A stretch of 64,000 nt of DNA, taken from Lutraria lutraria. Lineage: Eukaryota > Mollusca > Bivalvia > Venerida > Mactridae. Both the position numbers and the translations under genes were made by a program. The stretch covers positions 3,479,501 through 3,543,500 of the forward strand of contig OZ026836.1 of assembly GCA_964023205.1 (NCBI GenBank), read 5' to 3'. Of this stretch, positions 46,672-59,502 are shown piece by piece (position 1 is the first letter of the stretch; every line of letters starts with the position of its first letter). The notes beneath the pieces were generated by a model that did no database searches, was not told the DNA's origin, and saw only the letters and a list, made by a program, of their open reading frames with translations.

Positions 46672-49209
46672 AACAAATTGGTCAGATGTATTATTATAGT
46701 TTTTTTCATATAGCTAAACAAAGAACAGGTTGTTGTAATTTTTAACAAAACTATCTTGTTGAAATAGAATCTTACTGAGGCAAAAAAGAGTTCAGAACAG
46801 CAGTGAGAACCGTATAACTGGAAAAAAAACAGCTTAATTGTGTTCGTAGACCTGAACCCGGGACCCAGCTGTTATATATATTGTTGTAAGTTTTTATGAT
46901 TAATTTCGACAAGACAGCCATATTATACCGCGTCTAGATAGCATGCACGCTACAAATTATTCTTATTATATATATCACTTCCAGTTTGGTGTCATTCAAA
47001 TACGAGGACTGTCCCACTAAATCGTAGACTTAACTTAGCTCATGTCTTCAAAAATGATTGACAAACACGCATTAAATTTGGCATAAATTTAATCTTTGAC
47101 TTTAAGTGGACATGTATACGAAATTATTATACAAAATAGCAAAAAAATATAAATTGTACAGAAAACCCAATACTACAGGCAATGTCTTCCGGTCCGGCGT
47201 TATGTTCAATAAACGTATATAATAATGGCGTAAATAATTATGTTTCACACAATACATTAAAACAAACGGCACACGTACAGTGAACTACTCAGTTCCGTTA
47301 TTTCATGGATTCATGTAGCTGAGTTGAGCCAGGGTCTTTCAAATGAATTCTATTTCAGTGACTCTGGATGGATAAATAAGTTGAACAATACTCTTTGTTC
47401 ATATGTACCTACTCGTGTATGAAATACATCTGTCAGTGTAGTCATGTGCAACCTAATTAAGATACACCAGAAACAACAACTCCACAATTTTCAATGTTGC
47501 ATCGACAATTGACATGGGCAAGATCACAGTCGGTAGTGAAAGAATAAAAATAAAATAAAACAAGAAAAAAAACGCAAAACTAGATGACCATCCATTCATT
47601 TGATATAAACAGAGTGATGTACTTAAAAACGCAGTCGTATCTAGTGAGACATTTTTATAGGGTAGAATTGTGTGGGGATTTTATTACTGGATTAATCACA
47701 TTTTTAAGGTATCTGTCAATTCACATGCACGCAGTCTGAAGCATGCTCGTATACACGGTTTTGAAGTGTCCATGACAAACACCCCTAGGACCCCTACCAG
47801 GACGTTGTGCACCTTAGACCAACCCAAAGGCACTGCGCGGCTCTTCGGTGGCCCCCAACGTTAAGAAGTCGATCATCTTAAATTTTCTAGACTTTCTGAC
47901 CTTTGACATCTATGTTCTGCTGTTATGAGTCCACAAACATCGACGTTCGTTTATTTAAGTTACTGCATGCCGACGGACAAGATTAAGACAACCATATATC
48001 TATAAGTATTTGTTCCTCGTGGACGTTTTCTTTCCGTTCATATCGACGTGTTCTATCCTCATCTACTTTTAGGACATATTATAAACGATAAAAATAAAAA
48101 ATGGAAATATATCAAATATCATTAAATAAAACGTCATGTTCATCCCTCTATCAACACCAAGTCATGGTGATATATACTCACCTCAGACACGCTTACTGAA
48201 GTTATTGTAAGCTTATGTAGTGCATTTGATTATAAATAATTTGCTCAAATGAAATCAAACTGAATATAAATATAACCATTGATGTTTTAGGAAACTGATT
48301 TGTGTTTATCTCGGTTTAATGAAGACAAATGTTTATTTAGGATTAAATGTACCAGATAAAGTTGTCATGTAACTAAATCTATCGATATGAATAATTGACC
48401 GATGGAATAAACGCTGGGAAAGCAAATAAGGTCTATGAATCACACATTATCTATTAAAACTGTGCAAATACATTAACATTTGGAAACTTTAGAGTGGTAG
48501 GTATTTTTGGTTTTTGTAACATTTATTTTTTTACTTTGATTAATATTTGTACCTATAAGTGGTGTTTTTAACTGATCACGTTGATTGATTTTATACTTCT
48601 TATATAAAATGTTTTCTTAATGGTATAAATTGTTGTTATTGATTCACAAGTGTACTTTTTATGATGGTCAGCTAATTTTTCGTATATTATTTAAGTGACA
48701 GGTCCGGATCCTGGTTCCACCAGAGACGTGTATATTACGTTATCTCACTTATCTGTGCTTAATATTGCCACAGGAACTGCATATAATCAATTTAATACAG
48801 AGCATCTGTGTAGATTTTTTAAGTGTGTCTGTCTATTCCGTACTTTAACCAGTTTACGACTTCGTCTTTTTGTGTTTGGAAGGCCCGCACGTAAATTCTA
48901 ATTTCACCATTCATGATAATCATTTTCAGTAAATTGTATAAAAAAACTTGAATCTTATGCTAAACCAAGGTAAATTAATAAATATTTACATTAATTAACG
49001 AGTCATGAGAGGAACGTTATTGCAGACGAACTATTCATAAGTAGCCATTAATTTTAGGTTTATTTTTAACCTTCCACAAATTACCCGCCTGATTCAGTTC
49101 TTGATTTCCATAATTATGTATTCTAGCTGATATACATTGACCAAGACTAACAAACATAAAAAAGATCTAGGTCCAATTAATTAGACGATATTATAAAACA
49201 CCAGTGTTC
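46672..49209. other. Intergenic region between divergent annexin B and ADSL
   Basis: About 2.5 kb without a supportable gene; it must contain ADSL's promoter and probably annexin B's distal control regions. I recognise no conserved motif, repeat or RNA gene. Short open frames (such as 47670-47864 and 48695-48901) lack splice context or family resemblance. Confidence 0.55.
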
Positions 49210-52200
49210 ATGGCTCAACGGAGGCGACAACAACAACAGTTCGTGGAGGATGTTTACTATGCGGCACACAAAAAATTCGGAGCGGGAATGGAGGCAATCG
49301 GAATGGAAAACATGCCGCCTGAAATGGCCAAATACAGATCACCATTGGTGTCACGTTATGCCAGTCCTGATATGGCATACAATTTCAGCGAAATGAAGAA
49401 ATTCTCCACTTGGAGAAAGCTATGGACATGGCTTGCCAAGGCAGAAAAGGTAAGGGAAAAAGTGTTATAGTTTCCGGATATTGCATTTTCGGATGAGACT
49501 TTCATTTATTATGTTTCGGTATAAAACCAAAGGGGTTGTGCCGAAACCCTTTGTATAGAACCGTCTTTCTTTAGAAGTGTCAGCTACCTCTTTGTATGAT
49601 TCTTATTAAACACTAGCTGAATATTGTTCCTTCATTGAAATAATGTACAGAATTAGTTAATTGCTTCCAAATATTCGGTTTTGAGGATTTAAAAGTCAGA
49701 TGAATTCTTGTTTCAAATATTTTTTAAAGCATATCAGGAGGCTTTAATGACTTAAACTACATTCTTTTAGTTTCACCTAAACTGGAATGATTTGGCACTT
49801 GTTTTAAAATGTCATCTATAGGCAATAAAACTTCTGCTAAGTAACCGGAAATATGTTTTATCTAATTTATTTTGCAGACACTTGGATTGAACATAACAGA
49901 TGAGCAAATAACAGAAATGGAAAGTAATCTTTCTAACATTGATTTTGAACGTGCAGCAGCTGAAGAGAAGAGGAGACGTCATGATGTCATGGCTCATGTT
50001 CACACATTTGGTGTTTGTTGTCCTAAGGCAGCACCAATTATACATCTTGGTGCTACATCTGCTTATGTAGGCGATAATACAGTAAGTAAGAGCAACTAAT
50101 AAAGATAAATAATTTCAAACTGGATATTATGTACCAGTCTATTAATTTGTTCTACTCCATACTTAATTGTTGTGATCAAAATATTTTATGATCTAACTAT
50201 AATTGAACCTCACCAGGGGACATTTAATGTCTGATCTGCTTATACATTTGTTCTTTATTTCTGTACTTGATAATGAAACAACCTCAGCCTATCTGCGGTC
50301 CAAACCCAATCTTGATAAAAAATTCTGTTTAAATTGAGTATTGTTTATATCTTCCTATTTGTCCTGCTAGCGACACAATGTGTTGATGAAGATATATGTT
50401 AAAGTCATTGTCTTCCAGTGATGTTTGGAATTTCCAGTTCATATAGTGAATAATGTGTCATTTTATTCTTTCTGTTTACAGGATCTAATAGTTATGAGAG
50501 ATGCATTTGATCTTATTCTTCCCAAGGTTAGTCAGTACATGAATTACATACTTATCTTGTGAACTTCAACTTTCAAACATTCAGTATCATGAGTGCCAAC
50601 TTTAACAGATCAGATCTGTTCTGACTTTACATTCTGACCATATTTTTCTCCTTATAAAAACTTACATTCAGTTTGAAAATCAAAGCAAATAATTTTTTTA
50701 CTGTATAATTTGGTATTTCCATATAGCTGATATGGAATTTAATTTTCTTCTTATATTGACCATATGTAATATAGATTATAACTAATGCCAACTTAAGATT
50801 CTGACTTGTTAATAAAGTTAAATCTTGTGTTATTTTATAATTTTACATTTCAGCTGGCTCGTTGTATTCAAAGGTTATCTGTATTTGCAGATACTCATAA
50901 GTCACTGCCTTGTCTGGCTTATACACATTTACAGTGAGTACTTTCTTTATTGCTAAGTAAAAAAATAGTCAGGTTTTGTGACACAATGAAGTAACGTCAT
51001 TATGATCCTTTATAGATAAGTTATCAGTAGTTGTTAGCTCACACGAGCAAAAAGGGCTCAAGGTGAGCTTTTGTGATCGGTCTTTGTTTGTGTTGTGCAT
51101 CGTCAACTTGCCTTGTGAACACAATAAAGGCCACACTTAGAGTTAGATCTTCACAGAACTCCCATGGGTTGGAATGTTGGTATTGACAAAGTCTTGGACA
51201 AGCTCAAACATGGGTCATTTAGGGGTAAACTATTAGGTCAAATTAAATTAAAACCTTGTAAATGCTCGAGAGGTCACTGTTTTGATTGGATCTCATGAAA
51301 CTTTGTCAGAATGGTTGTCTTGGACAAGTTCGACAATGGGTCAACTTGGATCAGTTATTAGGTCACTATGTCAAATTGCAGGAAATCTTTGTAAATTTTT
51401 ACTGGAAAGGCAGTGATTTAGGCGGACTCAGTCATCGGACTGGTGGCCAAATTAGAAGACTGGGGTAGGAAACTAGGTTACTTAGTCAAATCATAGAAAA
51501 TCATTGATAACAACAGACCTCATGACACAGGTTCAAAACAATGTTTTCACCAGCAGGCAGTGATTCTCATGTGAGAGGTATAGGCTTAGGGCCATCTTTG
51601 TCGACTTGTTGATTAGTAGAATTATGTAGTTTTTGATTATTAGTAATATACATACAAGATGCATAATGATGACTCTTTAAGGATTTATATTTTATCATAC
51701 AGGCCAGCTCAGTTGACAACCGTCGGTAAACGTTCATGTTTATGGATACAGGATTTGTTAATGGATCTAAGAAATATTGAAAGGGCACGGAATGACCTTA
51801 GATTTCGTGGTGTAAAGGGAACTACAGGGACACAGGCCAGCTTCCTGGCCCTGTTTGAAGGAGAAGAAGAGAAGGTTTGTGTAACTAGTCCTTGGATGCT
51901 TTGTCTGATAATTGTATGGCTATCATATCTGATGTGACTCATGATCAATATGTTGACTCAAGACAACTTAACTTGCAGAGTAAAATATGTACTGCTTAGA
52001 TACCATTCAGATAAAAAAATTGTGTTATGTAATGGAAAACAATGGATTTTCCTTGGATAGTCAAATTAATTGTGTATAAGTTGTAGAGGTTCATGTTGCA
52101 TAGAACTTTATCTATCTAGAATACTACTGTTAAATTTAGAATTAACATTAAAGTAGTATTATTAACCTGTGTCATGAGGTATCACCGTCTGTTGTTATCA

Positions 52201-55200
52201 AGGATTTCCTAGAAGTCTTGTCTTACCTTGGTTTGGACAACTTTATTACCGGTACTTACAGTTACTTCTTGTTGTTATTAGAAAATCATAGCGGCTGTAG
52301 CCTGTATCTAATTGTAATATACTGAATATAGATATACATATAAGGTATATCATGAAAATGTTAGGTTTCTGATCTCTGTTTTGTTTCATCAGGTTGAGAT
52401 TTTAGACAAATTGGTGACTGGGATGGCTGGATTTCAGCAGTAAGTTCTTTTGTATCAAATTGTTGAAATCACCTCTTGATCTGCATAATGACTTTAATGT
52501 TGAAAATACATTATCTTTATTTTCTATGTAGTTATTTGTAATCCTTTAATTTACCTATTACTTGGTAATTGTACATTATTGCTTAATATTTCTTATATCA
52601 GTATACATAATTATAATGTTTGTTATTACCATACTATGTTTCCAAATATTGAGGAAATACTCTATCAGTGGAAACAATAAGAAATTCAATTCAAAACCAG
52701 ATTTGGTTTGCTTAAAAGTGTTCATTTTGGTAGAATGATAATCAAGAATTTGTAGTCTTGTGTTATAATTAGAAGTAACATTCCTAGGAAATACTGGCAA
52801 TACAATCTTAAAGTAACTAACTCAGTAATGAAGCCTCGTTTGTTGTTGTCATTTCCTGTTGACTGTTTTGTTTTTCAGACATTTTCTGATCTGCGGGCAG
52901 ACATATTCAAGAAAAGTTGACGTTGATAGTATGAGTACATTGGCAAGTCTGGGAGCTTCTATTCATAAAGTAAGGCTTCAGTGGAAAAGTTTGAAAATAT
53001 TCTTTTATGTTTTTTTACTCATTGTATTTGATGGAACATGAATGAATTGTTTATGATAATAAATGGCATCATTATTTTAAACCATAGTCAACAATATGAA
53101 CAGGCCAATGAATAGGTATTTTATAGGTATTTATAGAAATACTCTAATCATTGAAATTGTGTTAATGTTTGACCTCTCATTGTATGGATGGCTCCTTTAA
53201 CAGCTGTTCAGAAGACTGATTAAAAATCTTTTAGTAAATGTAATATTTTTCACTGTCAAAGAAAGAAAAAAAGGGATAGTTGTGGTTATGTGAACATGAC
53301 TTTTCAAGCTTTATCAGTTAATGATAGATGTGCATTGATGGTCTAGTGGTAACAGGCTGATCTACACATCAAAAGATCATGAGTTTGAATCTCGGCTGTG
53401 TCCCTTTCCCTTCTACTTAGCCCAGTACTGTGTTCTGAAAATCTGTCTGGGGCGGCTCTGAAATAACCATAACTGTCCAATGGGTTGTTAAACAACAGAA
53501 AAAATAAGTTAATGGATGATAATCAGAAGCAGATAATTTATACTCTTCATTTTCTTCATTCATGTTCATATTCACCATATACCGTACACCTGCATGTAAA
53601 TTATTTTTATGACCAAAAAGTGCAATGGTATTACTTTTATGGTAACTATGGTTACTATTGGTCATTTTTATATTGATGATTATCATATGCTTTGAAATTA
53701 ATTGATATATATTTTCTACCTTATAGATCTGCACTGACATCAGACTCCTGGCTAATTTCAAAGAAGTTGAAGAACCCTTTGAAAAGGAACAAATTGGTGA
53801 GATACATGTACATCTGTTTGTTTGATTTTTACGGCTACTTACTCAACATAAAGAGACATGGTCAGTAGCGGGGCTTGAACCCACGTCCCTCTATCAGTGA
53901 GAGTTTACATTGATTTGAAGTCAGTGACCTTAACCACTCAACCAGGGAGGCGGGACACCATCCTCCGTAAGCTACTGCCTACTTTCTCACATGCAGAGAC
54001 ATGGTCGGCAGCTGGGCTTGAACCTCTATCAGTGTAAATTTAAATCTAATAGTTGTTTGTTATGGGGTCTATATTTCTGCCTGCCAGATTCAAGCCTGCC
54101 ATGGGCTGTAGAATGATGCCTTAGAAGTTTAGCAGTTTTATAATATACACTCAAACCTATGCACAAAGGCCACACTTGGTAAAGACAAAATGTGGCCTTT
54201 ATTGACCGATGGCCCTTATTCAGGGGTTGTTTTGTGCTAACCAATCATTTTTTCAAGAATGACCTTTATGCACAGGGTGGTGTTTATTCAGAGGTGGCCG
54301 CTAACACAGGTTTAACTATACATGTAGTTATATTTTTTATCAGGTTCTAGTGCAATGCCTTACAAAAGAAATCCTATGAGAAGTGAGAGATGTTGTGCTT
54401 TGTCTCGTCATTTAATGTGTCTCATACAGGATCCATTAATGACAGCATCCACACAATGGATGGAAAGAACTCTTGATGATAGTGCTAATAGGTTAGTCTT
54501 TTCTACTTAGTGGGATAGTCTTAATATCAGTCAATGAAGAAATCTCATGTGAAGCGTTAGTGATTAAAACTTTAATGTTATATAAGAACTTTCATAAGTT
54601 TTCATTCATAAGCTTTCATTATATATCACCATCATCAATTCATCATCAAATAAAATTATGTGTTAAGCTTTGTGTGTTTGATATGATTAATTCATTTCGA
54701 ACACTGCATTGCATGCATCTTTCCAGGTTTTCTTATTTTCAATTCTATTTGAACATTGGATGTAACTTACGACTAAAACAATTTTTTTTTCAATTTCTAG
54801 GAGAATTTGCTTAGCTGAAGCCTTTCTTACTGCAGATATTGTGTTAAGTACTTTACAAAACATCACAGAAGGATTGGTAGTGTACCCAAAGGTTTGTATG
54901 AAATTAGCTAGTTGTCTTATTACAGCAGAACTGTTTTCTATCTGTTTGAGAGATTCTTGACATTTACCTTTCTCAGAGTCTTGTGACATAGTTGAATGCT
55001 GAACTACTAGTTGTATTTCATGTAACATTATTTACAAATTTTAACTCTTGCAAGTCCCTGCTTCAGACCTCGAATATAATCTTGTACAATGCTTATTAAT
55101 GCTACATTGTAATTTGTTTTTACGTTCATTACAGTCTTATTGATAAATATAAATTTGCTGTTTTGACTTGATTGATTTAAGTAAAAAAGTATCCTGAACA

Positions 55201-58002
55201 GTTAGTTGTTTTATCTGGCATTCATGTTAGCCACTGTTTGATGGATCGCTAGAAATATAGTTTGCTGGAAGTCTTAAGTCTTCCACCACTAGTGCATTAT
55301 TGAATTTATTGGAGAATGTCAGTTTTAGTCTGGTTGTTATGGTAGAAAGCAACAGAAATGTCAACTTCATGTAACAGTTTGATATTATTCAAAATCGAGC
55401 TTTATTATAACAATAGCAAACAAAACGTTAATTTCAAATATTAAAATTTTGATTGTGTTCAAGTCTAACCTGTAAAAGAACTCACCCTTGGGAAAGACAA
55501 AATGTGGCCTGTAGTACCATGTGGCCTTTATTCACAGGTCATTTTGTTTTGAATAAGCAACAACAGTTTATAAAATAAAGGCCTTTATTCACAAGGTAAC
55601 ATTTATTGACTGTTTATTGCCTCTACAATGTATGCATATGATTATTCAGGTTATAGAGAGACGACTAAATTTGGAGTTACCATTTATGGCATCTGAGAAT
55701 ATTATCATGGCCATGGTGAAAGCTGGAGCTGATAGACAGGTGCTGTTGGTTGTTACATTGATATCATAAAAATCTTATATTATTATCATAAAAATCTTAT
55801 ATTATTGATATCATAAAAATCTTATATTATTGATATCATAAAAATCATTTACAGTGAAAGTAGTGAGATGTATATCTAATTTATCTGCTTGATCAAATTT
55901 AAAATTCTAACTACCGATACTGGTTCTTTATATTAGACCTACCGGTATTACTCTTTGAGAAATAGGAAGTACTTGAATATCCCTCCAGTAGCTTTATACT
56001 ATACAAGTAATTTTCATCAAAACAGTAATTTGAAACCAGCAATGTATCAATGGATCTCATTTTCCCCTGTGGTTGTTATAGGAATGCCATGAGCAGATTC
56101 GTGTATTATCTCAGGAAGCAGGTAATGTTGTAAAACAGGAGGGTGGAGACAATGATTTGGTTGAGAGGATAAGAAAATCAGCTTATTTTGTACCTATACA
56201 TAGTCAGCTGAATAAAATACTAGATCCATCAACATTTACAGGCAGGGCACCAGACCAGGTAAGTGAATTGAACACTAGATATTCTATAGTTGCTTATAAT
56301 GTATACATTCTTCAGATTCCAGTTTTATTCCTATTTGAAGGTCATGTAATGATCAATAAGTTTAAATATTGAAGTAACTGTCATTGAAACATTATATTTT
56401 TGGCTCATTTATTTGTAATTACTAAGAAACAATGTTTTGAGTGAGGAATGTTGCATGAAATCTTACGACATATAGGATTTCTGTACAATTTTTCTTTTTC
56501 TGTCATTTCATGACAGAAAAATAATCTCATTAAATGAGGGAGACTTTTGCTTCAATTTATTGTAAGCTCATTTCAAACAATAGTCGAGGTCCTTTTGAAT
56601 GGGTATACATTGTAGACACCAACATTTAATATGGCCAAAACTGATCATTCCGTTTTTAGCTCACATGTCACAAAGTGACAAAGTGAGCTATTAGGATCAC
56701 TCTCCGTCCGGCGTCGTGCGTCGTCAAACTTTTTGTTGTGACCACACTAGGGGCCACATTTTTGGCTCAATTTTAGCAAAACTGGGTCAGAACGTTAATA
56801 TCAACAAAATCTCGGACGAGTTCGATATTGGGCCATTTGGGGTCAAAAACTAGGTCACCAGGGCCAAATAAGGGAAAACCTTGTGAACACTGTAGAAATC
56901 ACTGTTTTGAATTTATCTTCATGAAACTTTGTCAGAATGTTTATTTTAATAATATGTAGGTCAAGTTTGAAAATGGGTAATTTCTGTAGTAAAATTAGGT
57001 CACTAGGGCAAATTGCTGGAAAACCTTGTGAACACTCTAGAAGTCACTGTTTTGATTGGATGATCATGAAACCTTGTCAGAATGTTTGTCTTCATAATAT
57101 CTTGGACGAGTTCGAACATGGGTCATCTTGGGTCAAAAACTAGGTCGCTAGGTCAAATCTTATGAAAAACCATGTTAACACTGTAGATTTCACAGTTATT
57201 ATTGGATCTTCACCAAACTTTGTCAAATCGTTTGTTTTAATGATATAACGGTCAAGTATAAATATGGGTCATCTGGGGTCAATAACTAGGTCACCAGGTC
57301 AAATCTTAGGAAAACTTTGTTAACACTGTAGATGTCACAGTTTTAATTGGATCTTCACCAAACCTTGTCAAAATGTTTGCCTCAATGATATGTGGGTCAA
57401 GGATGAACATGGGTCAGCCGGGTTCAAAAACTGGGTCACAAGGTCAAATCTTAGGTAAAAATCTTGTAAAAGCTCTAAATGTCATGGTTTTGATTGGATC
57501 TTGGCCAAACCTTATCAGATTGTTTGTCTTAATGGTATTAAGGACAAGTTCAAATATGGGTCACCTAGGGTCAAAAACCAGGTCACAAGGTCAAATCTTA
57601 GGAAAACCTTATTAACACAGTAGATGTCAAATTTTGATCGTATCTTCACCAAACCTAGTCAGACTGTTTGTCTTAATGATATGTAAGACAAATTCGAACA
57701 TAGGTCGTCTGGGGTCAAAAACTAGGTCACCGGTTCAAAACAATGTTTTAATGAGTGAACAGTGATTGTCATGTGAGCGATATAGGGCCATCTTGGCCCT
57801 CTTGTTCTATTTTGCCTGTTTTGCTAGTATCAACTATACATGGAAATAAACTTAGTTTGAGGTCAGTTACATGTTTCTATTACTGTTGTTATTGACTATC
57901 TTGTGTTATTCTTAGGTGAAGAAGTTTCTGGAAATAGAAGTGAAGCCAGCCATAAAGCCATATTCACATAAACTGGACGAGATATCTGAGCTAAACTTAT
58001 AG
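49210..58002 (+). CDS. ADSL: Adenylosuccinate lyase, 513 aa, 13 exons
   Basis: Cytosolic fumarase/aspartase-superfamily enzyme; it splits SAICAR to AICAR plus fumarate and adenylosuccinate to AMP plus fumarate. Exons: 49210-49449, 49878-50081, 50482-50526, 50854-50933, 51703-51874, 52393-52439, 52879-52969, 53727-53796, 54344-54491, 54801-54891, 55650-55739, 56082-56258, 57916-58002 (1542 nt, all GT/AG, phases consistent). Landmarks: [14 protein letters not shown] (about 42-55), [13 protein letters not shown] and [11 protein letters not shown] in exon 2, the catalytic His in [14 protein letters not shown] (about 188), [16 protein letters not shown], and the family signature [15 protein letters not shown] (from about 318). 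The N-terminus is about 25 residues longer than usual and glutamine-rich (RRRQQQQ). I chose the ATG at 49210 because the preceding codons give no other ATG in frame. Introns carry SINEs and tandem-repeat elements. Confidence 0.96.
51036..51600. mobile_element. Element with internal repeats of about 160 bp in ADSL intron 4 (AGCTCAC family)
   Basis: Starts TTAGCTCACACGAGCAAAAA and ends near TTAGGGCCATCTTTGTCG. Contains two to three units with TCATGAAACTTTGTCAGAAT and GGTCAAATT-type phrases, the same family as 56654-57806 but shorter. Confidence 0.7.
53325..53506 (+). mobile_element. tRNA-derived SINE in ADSL intron 7
   Basis: A-box-like TGGTCTAGTGGTAACAG at 53339 and B-box-like GAGTTTGAATCTC at about 53380 are spaced as in a tRNA promoter. 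The 3' part ends in GTTGTTAAACAACAGAAAAA. The tRNA fold is degenerate, so I call a SINE and not a tRNA gene. Confidence 0.7.
53838..54035 (-). mobile_element. tRNA-derived SINE in ADSL intron 8, minus orientation, plus a partial copy
   Basis: On the minus strand: GGTTGAGTGGTTAAGGTCAC (A box) and GTGGGTTCAAGCCCCGCTAC (B box), then ACCATGTCTCTTTATGTTGA. A partial second copy (GGTTCAAGCCCAGCTGCCGA) lies at 53995-54035. Same family as 58818-59022. Confidence 0.72.
54160..54312. repeat. Dispersed repeat in ADSL intron 8
   Basis: GGTAAAGACAAAATGTGGCC and related 'ggcctttattca' phrases recur here and at 55485-55622 in intron 10. Type unknown. Confidence 0.5.
55485..55622. repeat. Second copy of the ADSL intronic dispersed repeat
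   Basis: GGAAAGACAAAATGTGGCCT with two GGCCTTTATTCACA-like stretches, related to 54160-54312. Confidence 0.5.
55759..55852. repeat. 25-bp tandem repeat in ADSL intron 11, about 4 copies
   Basis: Unit GATATCATAAAAATCTTATA plus TTATT. Confidence 0.85.
56654..57806. mobile_element. 1.15-kb element with about seven internal units in ADSL intron 12
   Basis: Starts TTTTTAGCTCACATGTCACA and ends GGGCCATCTTGGCCCTCTTG, with short hairpins at both ends. The units of about 155-165 bp repeat GGTCAAAAACTAGGTCACCA, GTTAACACTGTAGATGTCAC and TTGGATCTTCACCAAACTTT. No open frame of note. Confidence 0.82.
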
Positions 58003-58817
58003 TACCTGTTTCACTTGATTCAGATGGATGATGTTGAAATTTGTACATCTCGGGACCTTGATGGATTTCAACGATCTTATTTACAACTGAATGAAATTCA
58101 GTAAACTCATTATATGACATTCTGTGACTGATGTTCACTGAAGTGTGAAGATGAATGAAATTCATTGACAGTTTTATACATGACACAATGATACCGTTTT
58201 TGTTATGTGTTGAGATTATGGTAACTTACACATGAATGACATTTCAATGAAGAACAGTTGCCTGTTATTACCATGCTAGTTATTATGTGCAAGACAAATC
58301 TGTTAATGTGATGGCAGTATAATATTGGTAGTCAGACATCTTAGTAAGTTATTCATATGTCTGAAATATAGTCCAGTATAAGAGTCTACCTGTATGAATG
58401 ACTGATGTTTTGTTTGGTTAACCTTTTACCCAATTACTAGTATCTATCTGCCACACTTGATTATATCCTCTTCTTATGTATGAGATAATGTGATGTTTTC
58501 TTATCTTATAATGTTTTTCATACATTATCGTGAATGCATATTTGAAAAATCACAATTGTATTTCAGTCAAAATGAAGTTCTCTTCACTGGCAAAAAGTAA
58601 AATATATCTTTGGTAGCCAGTGATTTTTATCAATAATAGCAGTTAAAGGTCAACAATTAAACCAACATATTGACTTCAACACACTAATTGTATTTAATAT
58701 TGATAACATATTGTACATGTATAATAATCTACAGTAAATGAAATATAAACATGTAAGAACCAGTATTGTGACTCTGTGTTAATGTTCTTTTCTGTACACA
58801 TGTACTAGTAACAGTTT
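58003..58817 (+). other. ADSL 3' UTR and intergenic
   Basis: Sequence after the ADSL stop; AT-rich, no coding segment. Probably contains the 3' UTR; the polyadenylation site is not resolved. Confidence 0.55.
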
Positions 58818-59022
58818 AACCCACCTCCATGGTAGAGTGGTTAAGGTCGCCGACTTCAATCACTAGAGTTGTGGGTTAGAGCCCCACTACCGACCATGTC
58901 TCTTTACGTGAGAAGGTAGGCTGTTGCTATAGAGGATTGGAGTCTAGTACTAGGTGAACTGTCCGCCTCATATGACTCTGTTGAAAAGGGGCGTTAAACT
59001 CTATTATAAACAAACAAAAAGT
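58818..59022 (+). mobile_element. tRNA-derived SINE downstream of ADSL
   Basis: A box in GGTAGAGTGGTTAAGGTCGC and B box in GTGGGTTAGAGCCCCACTAC, followed by ACCATGTCTCTTTACGTGAG and a tail GGGGCGTTAAACTCTATTAT with AAACAAACAAAAAG. The B box has A for C (GGTTAGAGCC), so it is not a working tRNA. Confidence 0.78.
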
Positions 59023-59459
59023 AACAGTTCACTATTCATGGCATACGTTACAATTCATGTCTGCCATATCCATTTATAGCTTTTTGTTTTAAAGTTGCTT
59101 TGTCATTATTTACCTGATTTATTTTTATGCTACAATACATTGGTCAAACACAGATGGAAAACAGCCTAAATAATGATATCAAGCTTTTGAGTACATGCAC
59201 TATTTAAACATGCCGTGATACGGCTGGTAATGTTAAAATCAGCTGTTGTAGGGAGCTGGCTGTTGTTGCTGATTAAAGTCATTGGGAATATATCTGTTGG
59301 CCAGAGTTTGGCTAGTGGTTCATTTATGTTAAAAATGAATGGAGGGAATTTGGCATGGCTGTTGTTGGGAGGTGACTGTTCATGAAGCTTTCACTGTACA
59401 TAAAACATTGATATCATCAGAACACTATCAAGAGAAAAAAACTTGATTTGCTACATGTA

Positions 59460-59466
59460 CTTTATT
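59460..59466 (-). terminator. Probable polyadenylation signal of the ZDHHC4-like gene
   Basis: AATAAA on the minus strand about 37 nt after the stop codon at 59503-59505. Position is typical; cleavage site not shown. Confidence 0.55.
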
Positions 59467-59502
59467 TAATAAATTTAAAAAAAAACAGAATTAAACCGTA
59501 AA

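Noticed and set aside
46840..46885. Sequence with a B-box-like GGGTTCAGGTC on the minus strand
   Set aside because: No A box at the proper distance and no second copy in the window.
47670..47864. Open frame in the annexin B to ADSL interval
   Set aside because: No family resemblance and no splice or conservation support; length is as expected by chance.
49204..49209. Two codons (GTG TTC) upstream of the ADSL ATG as an alternative start
   Set aside because: GTG initiation is not expected for a nuclear animal gene and the ATG at 49210 is adjacent.
58828..58900. Possible tRNA gene
   Set aside because: A and B boxes are recognisable, but the B box is altered, the acceptor stem does not pair, and a related copy lies at 53838; a SINE explains it better.
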